A DNA stretch of 64,000 nt from Adiantum capillus-veneris (GCA_014529385.2 CM043953.1:63055872-63119871), one strand, 5' to 3'. Counted from the first letter of the stretch, positions 46,645 through 59,049 are shown. Numbers and translations: made by a program. The notes: a model not told the origin generated them from the sequence alone.

Positions 46645-49386
46645 TCAGATCCCATTGACTCTTGCCTTATGCATCTTTCCATCCAAGTCCTTGAGCTGAT
46701 AGCTTCCATTATCATACACCTTATGCACCACAAAAGGACCTTCCCACTTTGCCTTGAACTTTGTTTGAAAGGTATTGTCCAAAGCACTATTATACCTCAT
46801 AACCAACATGCCTTCACATAGCCCTTTTTCCTTTATCTTTTCATTGAATACATCGGCCCTTCTTCTTCCCAAGTCTTCATAGTATCTAATGGCACTTTAT
46901 CTATCCAACAAGTGGCTATGCATAGATGCCAGTCTCTCTTTTACATGCTCCTCCTCAACCAAACTATGCTTCAAAATGAACTCCAATGAAGGAAGCATCA
47001 CATTAATCGGCATAACACACTCTTCTCCATATACCAAATGAAATGGAGTGAAGCCCATGGATGATTTTTGATTCACTCTACATGCCCACAATGCCCTCTC
47101 CAAATACATATCCCAATCTTTTGGATGTTCTTCCACAAGCTTGAACAATATCTTCTGTAAAACTCCATTGAATGCCTCCACCAACCCGTTGCATTGTGGA
47201 TGATAAGGAGTAGCATACCTATGTTTGATCTCCAATTTCTCCACCAATTTAGTGATAAGATCATTCCTAAACTCTTTCCCTTGATCACTTACAAGCTCCA
47301 ACGACACTCCAAATCTACAACATATGCAATCAAAAATAAAGCTGCATACATCTTTGCTTGTAGCCCCTCTACTAGCCTTTGCTTCTGGCCATCTTGTCAT
47401 ATAATCCACTGCACTAAGTATGTAGTGCTTCCCATTTCTAGTGCCTAGAAGAGGACCAATTACATCCACACCCCACTTCTCAAAAGGTCCATAGCTTACA
47501 ATGTGTCTCAAAGGCTCAGGCATCAGCTTTCTCTTTTGATATATTTGGCACTCGTGACAGCTTCTACACCAATGCACAACATCCCTATTCATACTTGGCC
47601 ACATAAGTTGAGCATTCAATAATTTACTTCTTGTAATTTCCACTCCAAAATGGCCTCCACATCCTTCCTCATGACATGCTTTTAAGAAATCAAAAACTTC
47701 ATCATGGTAAAGAACTCTTCTCATGACACCATCAGCCCCCTTGTGATACATTTGCTCTCCAATCAAGACATACCTCATAGCTCTTCGTGTGATTGCATGC
47801 CTTTGTTGAGAAGCCAATCCCTTTCTTGCAAAACCCGTTTGCAACACATGTTCTTCCTCATGGAGGGATTCCCTTCCAAGATACCTTGGCTCTCTAATTA
47901 TCACCGCATGCACATCCTTTGTGAACACCTGTTCCGCCAACTCATGAGCCCTTACATTCATATTTCGTTGTACATGCCATATTTGAAAGGAAGTAAAAGA
48001 CTTTAACAACTTCCTCACTTTGAAAAACCATCCCTTCATGCCTTCTTGATTTACCTTCCAGGTACCTTGAACTTGCCGCACAATCAACATAGAATCACCT
48101 TTGATTAAAAGCCTCCTTACATGTCTTTTGACACATTCTTCTAGGACCAAATAGAGGCTTGCATAATCAGCCTCATTATTACTCTTTACATCCACTTCTT
48201 GGCTTCCAAACCAGCACTCAATGCCATTTTTATCCACAAATATATAACCAATAGTGCTCTTATTAATGCTCCTTTTGGAAGCCCCGTCAAAGTATAAGGT
48301 ACCTTCTACATCCTGAAGCTCCACATGCATAGTTGGGCTTGGTGCTATCTTCTTGTCCAAATCTTTCTTCAACTCACTCCTTGCATGAATCTCTTTAAAA
48401 GTGAGCATATCCGCCATATTTTCTCTCACACTATCCTCCTTAGTAAAGCTCATGTCAAATTGTTGCAAGCTAAGTATCCACTTTTGCAATTTAGGACTAT
48501 CCCCAGGATACCTTAGTGCATGAGGCAATAAACTACATGATGTTAACACCACAAAAGGCTTACAAATAAGATAAGATTTCAGCCTTTTTGTTGCATATAC
48601 CAATGCCCAAACCAATTGCTCGATCTCATGCCAAGATTTTTGTGCATCATTCTTCACTTTGCTTATGTAGTACACCGGCCTCATATAAGATTGCTTTTTT
48701 CCTTTTTGCATCAATACTGCACCAATAGCATGCTCACCCACGCTCAAGCTCAAATAAAACATTTTATCCCAACAAGGAGGCATCATCAAAGGTAATGTAG
48801 ATAGCTTTTCCTGGACGTCCTCAAAAGCTGTTTGCTCATGCTCCGTCCAAAGGAGCATCAATTCCTTTGTACTTTTAGGACTCTCCATCATAAGAAAACA
48901 TTCCACTTTTGCAGGATCTGGAGCTATCCCATTCTCACTTACCTCATGGCCAAGAAGTATCACTCTAGCTCTTGCAATTTTACATTTCAAAGGATTGAGT
49001 TGACCCCCATCATCATCAATCCTTTTAAACACCATATCAAGATTTTTCACATGAAGCATTCTATCATTGTAAACACAAAAATCATCCATAAAGACTTTTA
49101 CAAAGCTTCCAAGGTAAGGCCCCAATACTTTGTCCATCCAACTTTGGAAGCTCGCATAAGAATTCATCAAGCCAAAGGGCATCACCCTATAACAAAACAC
49201 TCCCCATGGGGTCAAAAAGCTGGTCTTCTTTTGATCTTCATATGCAATCCCAATTTGAAAATACCCACTGAACCCATCACATACCGAATATCTCTTATGA
49301 CCTGAAACAGTGTCCAAAATCTGATCCTGAAAGGGAAGGGGATAGTGATGCCGCTTTGTTGCCGCATTCAATGGCTTATATTCCAC
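46645..49386 (-). pseudogene. Pol of I: RT, two RNase H domains and integrase
   Basis: Open for 829 codons (49386-46897), then one TAA, then 75 more codons in the same frame to a TGA at 46645. The order is: RT palm with KTSFLTPWGVFCYRVMPFGL and catalytic FMDDFCVY; a first, weakened RNase H (HAIGAVLMQKGKKQ); a second RNase H (TLYFDGASKRS, NNEADYASL, LLIKGDSMLIV); integrase zinc finger (GCGGHFGVEIT, WCRSCHECQ); core with Asp in KWGVDVIGPL, Asp in ELVSDQGKEF and Glu in NGLVEAFNGVL; and the C-terminal domain (FKAKWEGPFVVHKVYDNGSY). All integrase catalytic residues are present. The codon at 49386 is GTG, not a true start. Confidence 0.9.
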
Positions 49387-49645
49387 ACATATTCTCCATT
49401 TATTTCCTTTTTTGGGACTATAACCTATAGCAAAACACTCCCCATGGGGTCAAAAAGCTGGTCTTCTTTTGATCTTCATATGTACCCACTGAACCCATCA
49501 CATACCGAATATCTCTTATGACCTGCAACAGTGTCCAAAATCTGATCCTGAAAGGGAAGGGGATAGTGATGCCGCTTTGTTGCCGCATTCAATGGCTTAT
49601 ATTCCACACATATTCTCCATTTATTTCCTTTTTTGGGACTATAAC
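49186..49645 (-). repeat. Tandem duplication in RT of I
   Basis: The segment around the RT fingers (KPLNAATKRHHYPLPFQDQI, GHKRYSVCDGFSGY) occurs twice, offset 238 bp at the left end and 221 bp after a 17-bp deletion (caatcccaatttgaaaa) in the copy at 49424-49645. The deletion shifts the frame. The copies are otherwise nearly identical (gacctgaaac versus gacctgcaac). Confidence 0.9.
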
Positions 49646-49924
49646 CACAGGGGAAACCCATTCTGCATCATCCACAAGGTAGATAAAACCACCTTGCAAA
49701 AGCTTACTCACCTCTATCTCCAACACCTTTCGTTGAATGGTGCCCAATCTTCTTAGCTTTTGAGCAACAGGCTTTGCACCTTCTTTAAGCTTTATTTCGT
49801 GAAAAACACTCTTTGTTCCCCTCATTTGAGAATAATCTTTGGCAAACAACTTGGGATACTTATCAAACAATGCGTCATATGCTTCTCTCTCACGACTAGT
49901 CAGGTCACCTGCAAGCATATCCAT
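49589..49924 (-). pseudogene. N-terminal RT region of I
   Basis: 111 codons with REREAYDALFDKYPKLFA, KPVAQKLRRLGTIQRKVLEI and DDAEWVSPVVIVPKK, the usual start of gypsy RT. Its ATG (49924-49922) overlaps the stop of the upstream frame as TAATG. At an A6 run (49629-49634) the RT homology moves to another frame (GNKWRICVEYKPL). So the frame is lost here even before the duplication. Confidence 0.8.
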
Positions 49925-51963
49925 TAATTTAGCTTTTGGTACATTCGGCTCATAGCATCCCCTTTATCACAATTTTCATCATATACATGTATCCCACAAA
50001 GATCTACATCAACATCAAGAAGACTTTGATCATAAACCTCATCGTCAGTACATGTAGAGGATGCACTAGAAGAACTGTCACACATGTCATAAGTGGATGG
50101 CGATAAATCTTGATGCATAGCTGGTTCATCATGAATTTCCAGCACCTTACATGTTTTCATATCATATCTAATCCTCTTCTCTTTAGTCCTGTCCACAAAG
50201 AGGTCAATACGTCCCCTGTACTAGTCCTGCCGTGACCTCATAGCAATCAACCAAGGTCTACCCAATATGACTGGATATGCCCCAAGCTTTGCAGGCATCA
50301 CATGAATGTCCATGACAGCCCTTTGACCCAAAACATTAAGCTCCAAGTCATGAATAACTCCCAAGCATTTCACTCTACTACTATTTGCCATCTTCACACT
50401 GAACAAGGATTTGCCTGTGAGCTGCAATCCCAATTGCTGCATTGTTTCCTCTGTCATAACGCACACTTGGGCTCCGCCATCCATGTACGCCTTATTCACC
50501 CTCCTTCCATATATCCAAGCATCAACCACAGGCAAAACATCAGTAACTTTATGAAGCTGCACTACATGTGCATCGCGTGTCTTTACCTTCACCCTTCTAA
50601 CACTAGCTAGTTTATGCCAGTGCCTTCTCATCATTGAGCTCAAATGCAAGAGTTTCCCATATGATATGTCGGCCCTCTTGTTCTTCAAGTCTTCTAAGAG
50701 ATTGTATGCTGATTGACCCTTCCCAAGATGAAAATCATCCATGCCTATCTTCCTTCTTCTTGCCCTTACCTTTGCCTGCTTACTACTTTCAGCCTCTTCC
50801 ATAGGTGCCTTGCCTTTATCTACATCTCTCCTTGGCTTTGTCCTTGCTCTTTCCTCTTTGAAAAGGCCTTCAATCCCTAATTTTTGTGCCCTTGTTCTCT
50901 TATTTTCAAAGACATCAACCTCATCATCTTCATCTCCCTCCTCAACTGCCTCCAAAATTCCTACGTTAAATTGCGGAGGTGCTTGAGCTTGATTTTGTCC
51001 CTGTTGTTGTGCAAGTCCTTGACCTTGGAGAGGTTGCACATTTCCATTTACATTGCCTTCATTACCTATTTGTCTTTGTATGATAGGATATATACCTCGT
51101 GGCTCTCTCCTTGGTTGATTGCAATTGGGCGATATAAGCCCTCTCTCCCCACAATTGTAACACATCACATTATCACCTCTATTCCTTTGAGGCCGTTCTC
51201 CTTGAGGTCTTCTTACTTGTTGTTGGATAGCTTGCATAGAAAGGTTGAAGTTTCCTATTTGCTCTGTCAATCTTTGAATGTCTTGGTGAAAGGATTCCTG
51301 TCCTCTATTGTCCACTCTTGGAGCTTCTACATGGATTTCCCTTTCAACATGCATATCCAAAGGCAAAGGCTCGACCACATTATTTGTTGATACATAACCA
51401 TCCCTTTGATGTACATTTGCTTCTCTTTCCCTATTTGCCATTTCATGCCTTCTAACCTTCTTTCTCCATTGCTCTCTAGCAACCTTTATTGCCTCATTGT
51501 AGGTCCCTGGGTCCTTGAGCTCCACATTGTCTCTAATGCTTTGATGTAAGACAACCACAAACCTATCTTTCTTCAAGAAATTAGGGGGCATTTGATTCTC
51601 TTCAAGTCCCTTTATGATCTTTCTCCAACAAGCTTCAAACCTGTTTATGTGCACATTGATGTCTTCATGTTCTCCTTGTTGTAGCTTGCTTAGCTCTCTC
51701 CACAAATACTCAGGATCATCCTCCTTCTCAAACTCTTCTCTCAAGGAATGAGAAAGAAGATTCCAATCTCCCTTTACACCACCTTCAAGCCTATCTTCAT
51801 ACCATTCACGTGCTTCACCTTCAAGTAGCAAACTCACCAAACGTACCTTGAATGCACCATCGTCCCTATTGCTCTTCAATGCAATCAATTCGATCCTTCG
51901 GATGAACTTGTCCACATCTTCTCCTTTCCCACCCTTGAAGACTTCATACCCATCTCCTGCCAT
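49924..51963 (-). pseudogene. Gag and protease of I
   Basis: The likely start is the ATG at 51963 (MAGDGYEVFKGG); the open frame extends a few codons upstream from a TTG. Gag domain: DKFIRRIELIAL, EGEAREWYEDRL, LREEFEKEDDPEYLWREL. The zinc knuckle near 51145 reads CYNCGERGLISPNC: the His of CCHC is Leu. An acidic-basic linker follows, then protease: AYMDGGAQVCVM (DGG active site, usual in Tat/Athila) and YPVILGRPWLIAM. A TAG at 50221-50223 interrupts; the same frame then continues to 49924 with FVDRTKEKRIRYD and an acidic, serine-rich stretch. Confidence 0.85.
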
Positions 51964-52031
51964 AGGCCTTGAGTTGATCTTCAAATGGATGCCAATCTGT
52001 AGATCAAAACCCTGTTAGAAGGATTCTCTTC

Positions 52032-52051
52032 TCCTCAATGGGGGCACCAAT
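52032..52051 (-). other. Primer-binding site of I
   Basis: Just inside the 5' LTR, minus strand: attggtgcccccattgagga. The TGGTGCC start fits a tRNA 3' CCA end; similar ttggtgc...cattgag sites are common in plant gypsy elements. The tRNA is not assigned. Confidence 0.6.
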
Positions 52052-52054
52052 TTA

Positions 52055-53087
52055 TGTGAAGGATTGGGGGGCTGGCCTCTACAACACCTCAAACCAACAC
52101 CAAGAAAAGATGATGAAGAGTATAGATCTCTCGAGATAATATGGGCTGATCTTCTCTCACTAATTTTCTCAATTTCACACACACTCAACCTCGACTAGCC
52201 TCGACTAGCTCCGACTAGCTTCCCTCTACACCGCTACAACTCCCACTACACTCCATTGCACTCAAAGACACCAAGGAAGCAATAAAATCAAGGAAAAAAG
52301 TGAGAAAAAAACCATGGAAATCTCTGCACTTTTGACCATAACTCAAAGAGCTTCACTTCTTTTCAAACGCCCTTCCATGTGCTAGTAGGGCTTCCATAGG
52401 CGCTCCCATATATACACATAGCTTGACCAAAACCCACTCAAATCAAGCTTAATTTGAAAATCCACAAAGTTCAGCAAAAAAAATCAAAAAAGGTGATGGA
52501 AAACATGGGGGAAACCTTGCCCTTTGATATATGTACAAGCAAGGCATTGCAGCACATAGTTTACCCTCGACTAGCTGCACCACAAGGAGCTGCACACACC
52601 ATAGCCACCATACCTCAAAACAAGATGAAGAGAGGTCAATATGCAGAGCTAAGCACCCACTTTCATCAGCCCATTGAGGAGAGACACACTCTCAACTCAC
52701 CACATCGGGCCCTCGACTAGCAAGACAGGCTGCTCTACTCCCAAAGGCCTCTCTCTATCCCTCGCGGCAATCAGGGCTTCTTGCTGCTAGATCTTCATCT
52801 GTCAAATCCCCCACTCAATCACGACCTCAAGCTGATAAAAACTCAGTTTTGTTCATATTTTTCAAGTACTAAGTGACTCTTTCAAGTCTCAACACGTCTA
52901 TGTACAAAAACAACAAAACTATGCACCCCGCACAACTGGCGCGCATGCGTAGAGACATCTGGCGCACACCGCCTTTGTACACTTTGTACAAGCATGCTTT
53001 ATTTACATATAAGGGACCCAAAAGCATTAAAAAACCCTTTCCAAAGTCTTTGGGGTGGCTTGCATCATTCCGTAAAAACACATCACA
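52055..53087 (-). repeat. 5' LTR of I (1033 bp)
   Basis: TGTGATGTG to CCTTCACA on the minus strand. It differs from the 3' LTR by about 11 substitutions and an extra tctc near 52752. Small frames on the plus strand in both LTRs are shadows. Confidence 0.9.
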
Positions 53088-54413
53088 ACGTGTTTCAAAA
53101 AATAATTTCTACCCCCCAATGAAATAGGTAAAAATTGAAATGCATGCGACAAGTGCTCTATGCGTCACCATAAGACATTGCTTAAGTACATCTGACACTA
53201 TTGCCATGTGATCCTCAAGCTGGAGGGTTTAGATGCATTCCAGTAAGTGCATGGGATCATCCATGGGTTAACACCAGAATCTTAAGATGCTTGAGGAAGC
53301 TACAGTGTAGGCTCATATCCATTATGATCCCATTGAAAAAGCATTGCATAGTACATACATGTCTTAACACTTCAAATGCAAATGGATGCGCATCCTATGG
53401 TCATAATAAGAGGATTTTTTTTGTAGCTTATTTGATGCATTCAAAAAGCCCAAAGGGGCCATCTTTCTAGTGAAGATTTTGAGAAAGCAAAGAAGGATAA
53501 ACTATGTTTTAACTACTTAGGAAGTGGACACGGTCAAAATTATTGTCCCAAGGAAAAATTTGTTGTCTAAGATAAGGAGAAAGCATAGACATTATGCAAT
53601 TGCTTCTCTAGAGTCCTCTTCTTGATTTCCCAATGTGGAAGTAACACTGTCTTGTGGCCTCCATCTGGCAACCGTTGATCCACATAAGCTGGTGCATATG
53701 CATGGGTTTATCTAAGGTCACATGGTGAGAATCTTGGTAGAAAATGGTGCCTCACACAATCTCATTAACTATAAGTTAGTGAAACATCTCGTTTATCCCG
53801 AGACCCCTAGTTCCCACCGCTACAAAAGATAGCCATGATTCACAACCATAATGATATAGAGTGGGATACACAAGTAAAGGGTGCACCTTTGGAGATTCAA
53901 GGGTATCATACATATTTGTTTTCAGGTTATGAATATGGTTTGGGAAGATGTGGTACTAAGTTAGGAGTGTTTACAATCCTCCTTAAAGCATAGCTATGCA
54001 CATAATAGTTTAATGTTTGAATCCATTGGTGTGCACGTCATGCTATTGGGGAAAAGAAATGTGCCTTCCTCACCACTTATTTGCATATTTGAGCTTATGA
54101 AGCACTCTTTTGAATATGAAATAGAAGAAATATTTTTGTGTTACTTGCTGTGTCATTTTTTGTCAAATGTTGATAACATTTTAATAAATGATGCTTCTTC
54201 ATGCCATATTCTTCTCTCTCTTCTTTTTCATCTCTTTCTACTTCTCTATCAGTAGGACAAGCAAATATTACTAGTAAATTAAAAGAACTTTTAATGATAT
54301 ACAAACATGTGTTCTAAAAAGACATATCGCTAGGATTATTACTGACACATTCTATGTAGCATGGCATAGATGTGTTTGCACGTAGTAAGCGCGTTAGTAA
54401 ACCACCCTAAAGA
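53088..54413 (+). pseudogene. Gag end and protease region of H
   Basis: Resumes H's Gag after element I (VFQK, then IEMHATS in a shifted frame). Near 53500 a knuckle-like CFNYLGSGHGQNYCPKE can be read with stops. Around 53720-53800 the protease loop reads ILVENGASHNLINYKL: the catalytic Asp of D-S/T-G is Asn. Frames are broken throughout. The frame at 54013-54255 is not part of a recognisable domain. Confidence 0.6.
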
Positions 54414-55503
54414 ATGAGTTATTCTAAGGCTACTGAGGTGGAGCATCAGCTTGCTAACTACATCAATAGAGAGTTCATTCAACTTAGTTCTTCACCATGG
54501 GCATCTCCCATTCTATTGGTGAAGAGAAAGGACGGTACTATGTGCATGTGCATAGACTATCGTGGTCTAAACATGAATCTTACTATTAAGAATGAATATT
54601 CGTTGTGGATGAGTTATTTGATGAACTTACCCATGGTTATATTTTTCAAAAAATAGATGTGTGATCAAGGTATCATCAAGTGTGCATTTGGCTTGTAAAA
54701 AACAAGGTTTGGACATTATGAGTTTTTGGTTATGCCCTTTGGGTTAATCAATGTACCAATTACTTTCATGATGCTTATGGATAGTGTATTGAAACCATAT
54801 CTAAGAAACATTTTCATTGTTTTTCTTGATGACATTCTTGTGTACATTGCCTCTAAGGAAGAGCACTTACAATATCTAAAGTAAGTGTTTGATTTATACT
54901 GCAAAACAAGTTATATGCAAAAGAATCCAAGTCTGACTTTTTGAAAGATGAGATTCACTATTTGGGAAATGTAATTTTGGTTGCCGGCCTTCATATGGAT
55001 AAATCAAAAGTGGATGCCATTCATATATGGCCTTCTTTCAAAAATTTAGAAGAGCTTCAAATTTTCTTGGAATTTGTATGGTTGTACCAACGGTGTGTTA
55101 AAAACTATGATCATGTTGCTACTCCTATGATGGACCAATTGAAAGACAAGGGAAAAATATTTCAATGGGGCAAATATCGATAATAAAATTTTGATGCACG
55201 CAAAGTCTCTCTAGCTACTGCACCCATTTTAGATATTGTGGACCCCATGAAACCTTTTGGGCTCAAAATAGATGCTAGTCTTTGTGCTATTGGAGTAGTT
55301 CTTCTACAAGAGGGAAGGCCAATTGTGTTTGAAAGCAAGAAACTTGATTTTACACAATAGAATTATTTTTTTATGAAAAAGAACTCTATGCAATAGTGTC
55401 TACTTTGAAATTGTGGTGACGATGTTTGTATAGGGATCAATTTGAAATTATGTTTGACCATGAAAATATGAAAAATGTTTTAGATAACAAATTGATTTGA
55501 AGG
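54414..55503 (+). pseudogene. RT and RNase H of H
   Basis: The frame 54414-54656 has [32 protein letters not shown] and CIDYRGLN. In other frames come FGLINVPITFMMLMDS and the catalytic box FLDDILVY (about 54822-54845, both Asp kept). The frame 54941-55183 holds HYLGNVILVAGLHMDKSK, the RT connection. RNase H traces (ASLCAIGVVLLQEGRPIVFES, about 55275-55345) follow. Many stops. Confidence 0.75.
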
Positions 55504-57166
55504 TTGAAAGGCCTTCAGGAGTATGATGCCAATCTTCGATATCATAAGGGACGATACAATGTGGTAGCAGATTCTCTTAGTCATATACACGAGATCAACT
55601 CTCTTCTCTTCATAAAATCTCAATGTGAGTTTTTAAAAGCTTTAAAGGGTAAATGTGAGCATGATGATGTGCATTTCAAGGTGTGGATCCATGTCAAAAT
55701 GAGGTATCCTTCTCACTTCAATGCTAGCAGTGTGTCTACTTCCTGCACACCTAGTTTTCCTCTTTCAAGTCATGAGTTACAAAGATGCAAGAATTTGTCC
55801 ATAAATGATGGGTACCTGCTCCATAAGGTGAGAGTTTGTGTACCGATAGATGAAAAAATTCAATGCCAAATTCTTTATGAATGTCATGATAGTCCTAGTG
55901 TAGGGCACCAAAGCATAAAGAAAACGCATGCACTCACATGATGATAATTTTACTGGCCAGGTTTACATGGATATGCTCAAGACTATGTCATGCATTGCCA
56001 AAAATGTCAAGTTAATAAAGCAAAGTGCCTAAATCGGAGAGTATCTCTATGGACTTTAATATTGTGGGTCTACCAACCAATGTACAAGGTCATGACTCAA
56101 TATGGGTGGTGGTCAATTGGTTGATTAAATTTTATAAATTTATTCCAGCCAATTCTAGTATTAAGACTCTAGAGTTAGCAAAAATATTTGTTGATAATTT
56201 GTATAGATTATATGGATTGCCCAACAATATTACGAGTAATCTTGACCCCAAGTTTAATAGTCGTTTATGGAAGGACTTGTTTGAGCGACTGGGAAAACAA
56301 CTCAACAAATCATCTAGAGATGGATGGCCAGACTAAACATGTTAACCAAGTGCTAGAGGACATGCTAAGAGCATAAGTTAGCACAAAAAGTCTAATTGGG
56401 AAGATTATATCCTTATTTTAGAGTTTTCTTATACCATAGTGCAAAGACTTGTTATGATTGGATTTAACCCTTTCATGCTTATGTATGGTTTTCAACTTAG
56501 ATCACTAGTTACAATGGGGCTAGTGATTGAAAAGCTTCAACAAGTCAAGGATTTTCTCCAAGATCATATGGGTATGCTAAAAATTGCTCAGCAAAATGTT
56601 TGACAAGCACATCATAGATATAAAAAGTACGCTAATGATAAAGTTCGGTAACCTTCATGGAAGAAGAAGGGGTATTTTATGTATGTCAGAACATTCAAAA
56701 AGTTGTAAAACTGGGTCGACACCTAAATTCTCTCCTAGATATTGTGGGGCTTTTAAGATACTCAAGAAATTTAGAGATATGCCTTACAAAATTTCTTACT
56801 TGCAGATTTTTGTACTCATGTGGTTTTTAATGTAAGTTATTTACGTAAATGCTTGCATAGGGACAACAATGCTTTTGATCAATAGATTTTTGTTGATTTC
56901 ATTGAAAAGTCGTTTACGTAAACGCTTGCATAGGGATGACTGTCATTGATCAATAGATTTTGGTTGATTTCATTGAACCTCTAACCTAAGCACATTTTAG
57001 ACTATCATGATTTACATACTCACCATTGTGTGCATCATCACAAGCACTAGTTAAGTGGAAAGACCGACGTGAAAATGGTGACACTTGGGAAAACATTAGT
57101 GTTCTTAAGAATAAATTTCTCACTTTTGCTTTTGAGGACAAAAACACTTCTCCAAGGAGGGAGTAA
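55504..57166 (+). pseudogene. Integrase and 3' end of H
   Basis: The frame 55504-55941 gives the region before integrase (YHKGRYNVVADSLSHI) and half of the zinc finger (ECHDSPSVGHQSIKKT); the cysteines follow near 55990 (HCQKCQ). In the core, 56025-56376, the first Asp is kept (SISMDFNIVGLP), the second reads SNLD instead of SDRD, and the Glu reads TKHVNQ instead of TERVNQ, so two catalytic residues are lost. The C-terminal part is at 56584-56835. Positions 57001-57160 correspond to G's 3' end, and the tract ctccaaggagggagtaa ends at 57166. Confidence 0.75.
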
Positions 57167-57252
57167 TGTAAGGCCAAGGGCTAGTGTGAAGCTAGCTTGG
57201 GGTTTGCCTATATATTGGCATATGGCTGGGTGGAGAGCTAGGCTTCACTCCA
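57167..57252 (+). repeat. Start of the 3' LTR of H
   Basis: TGTAAGGCCAAGGGCTAGTG onwards matches the first part of the 5' LTR and then diverges after gcttcact. The remainder is lost or unrecognisable. Confidence 0.65.
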
Positions 57253-59049
57253 CACTATGTTTTAAATTGGATGTGTGCTTCTATAGAACCTCATGGAGAG
57301 GTATCTTTATGAAATCATCAATGAGGTGCTTGCAACATTCTATGTGGCATCATGAGGGTGGAGAGGAGGTGCCCATGGTAGGTCATCCCCAATAGGAATT
57401 CGACCCTTCTAGTGGTGTATACTAAGAAAAAGGCCATGGAGATTCTAGATGGGTAGGGTAGGAGTTAGCATAGACACAAAGGCTAGAAGAACAAATGTGG
57501 GGAAGTAAGCGGTGCAAAAGACTAGTATGGTTTATTAGGGAGATAATAGAAAAATTGAGAGACTCATAGGGCTCTTTGAGGACATTGAATTTAATAACAG
57601 CGGGTTGGAGTAGTATGTTCACATTTGCCATCGTGGAATTTGGTAGGGATCCCAACTACCAAGGTACCTGGGTAGATCTTTCATTTGGACACTCACATTT
57701 GTCTAGGACTGGGGGTATAGTTAGTTGTATCTCCTACATGATGGGTAGGGTCTTATCACCCATGATTATTGAGATATAGCAAAGATACCCATGGAAAACT
57801 TTGAGGCTACAACCTCTTCGCATTGGAGAAAAGATGATCAAGACTTTGGGCTATTTGAGACAGAAGAAGGGGATCCTATAATGTTACAAAATGGACGAGG
57901 ACATTCCTTTGGAGGATGATTATGTGTCTGAAAGAGTTTTTTGATGATGAGGATGCTTTAATCAACCTATAGTAGATGCACATCTTGGCTTGATACATAC
58001 ATGTGCCCTTCCCTCTCCAACCTAGTTTAGTGATGAATCTGGAATCACCATGGCCAATCCAAGAACATGCCTTGCATGTAAGGACGTCATATAAAAAAAA
58101 ATTGTTCACACATAACTTGGAGGCTCTAAAGTTGAGTCTTATATGTATGAAAAGGAAGCTCATAGCTAGTCCCTACCTACAACACAAAGCTGATAAAATA
58201 ACATCGAAATATTGATAGTAAGAACTCACAAACGAGAAACATGCTCTACATGCAATGGACACTTTTGGGGCAAAAAGGGGACACATGGACATACTCACAT
58301 GTTGTGATTGAGACTCATAAACTATGAAAATTTGAATTAGAAAAATAAATTGCATATCCTTTGGATGTAATCCACAACCACTCAAACACCCTTTTTGAGG
58401 CTTTATAGTTTTCTCCATACATCCCATAGCTATAAGCAATTATACACATAACTAGCACTTGCAACATCAATTAGCACTCAATACATAGTAAAAGATATAT
58501 TGAGGGATATGAAATATCTAGAGAGCATCGAAAACCACAAAAAACACACCATAACTAGATGTGGAGCACTTGCAATACTAAAAACCATCATGAGATGAAG
58601 AATAAAACTAAATGATTATGATATGATTTGTGAATTGATGATTGCAATTTGGTCTACACATAATATGCCATTGCATGCAGGTGCAAAAACTTCAACAACT
58701 CTTTTAAACTTGGAATCACAATTTGTGTTGCATGCATTCAACATGTATAGATATCCTCTCAGCACTTCGCTCTAAATTATGAAATTTCATACATGATTCA
58801 TGAGGGATAGAGGAGATTATAGTGATAATTCTTTGTGCTGCTTAATGAAGAGGATGATGAATCAAAAGTGCTATGCTTTTGGAACCTTAAGTAAATGAAG
58901 GACAATAATACATTTATTGAACAACCTATCAATCTGTGTAGCATAATGAGAAATTGGTGTAGAATGTTCAAAATTTTTTCTCTACAAAGTTGGAGACCAC
59001 CATAAGACCATGGGTAGTACCATGCTAATCTCTCCCATCCAACTCCCTT
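57253..59049. other. No gene seen
   Basis: 1.8 kb without a supported gene. Small frames (for example 57576-57779 plus, 57876-58163 minus, 58173-58439 minus) have no recognisable domains and unrelated composition. AT-rich stretches at 58440-58700. Confidence 0.5.

Larger units (their letters stand above)
45526..53087 (-). mobile_element. Young Tat-type Ty3/gypsy element I (7.56 kb), nested in H
   Basis: Minus strand: 5' LTR (53087-52055), primer site, gag-protease, RT, first RNase H, second plant-type RNase H, integrase, polypurine tract, 3' LTR (46554-45526). The dual RNase H places it in the Tat branch. The flanks carry a 4-bp duplication, ACGT (45522-45525 and 53088-53091). Joining the flanks restores codon continuity in H's Gag. 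I counted by hand about 11 substitutions and one 4-bp indel between the LTRs. It is disabled by three stops, a homopolymer frame break and a tandem duplication. Confidence 0.9.
43998..57252 (+). mobile_element. Decayed Ty3/gypsy element H, interrupted by element I
   Basis: 5' LTR from 43998 (TGTAAGGCCAAGGG), degenerate primer site, Gag split at 45525/53088 by element I, then protease, RT, RNase H, integrase, polypurine tract and the start of a 3' LTR (57167 on). Without I the element is about 5.7 kb. Its LTR start and Gag start resemble those of G. No chromodomain was recognised. Stops and shifts are abundant. Confidence 0.75.

Noticed and set aside
48325-49305. Plus-strand frames opposite pol of I (for example 48832-49305)
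   Set aside because: Antisense shadows of a well-supported gene.
57576-57779. 67-codon frame as a host gene
   Set aside because: No recognisable domain, short, and no supporting context.
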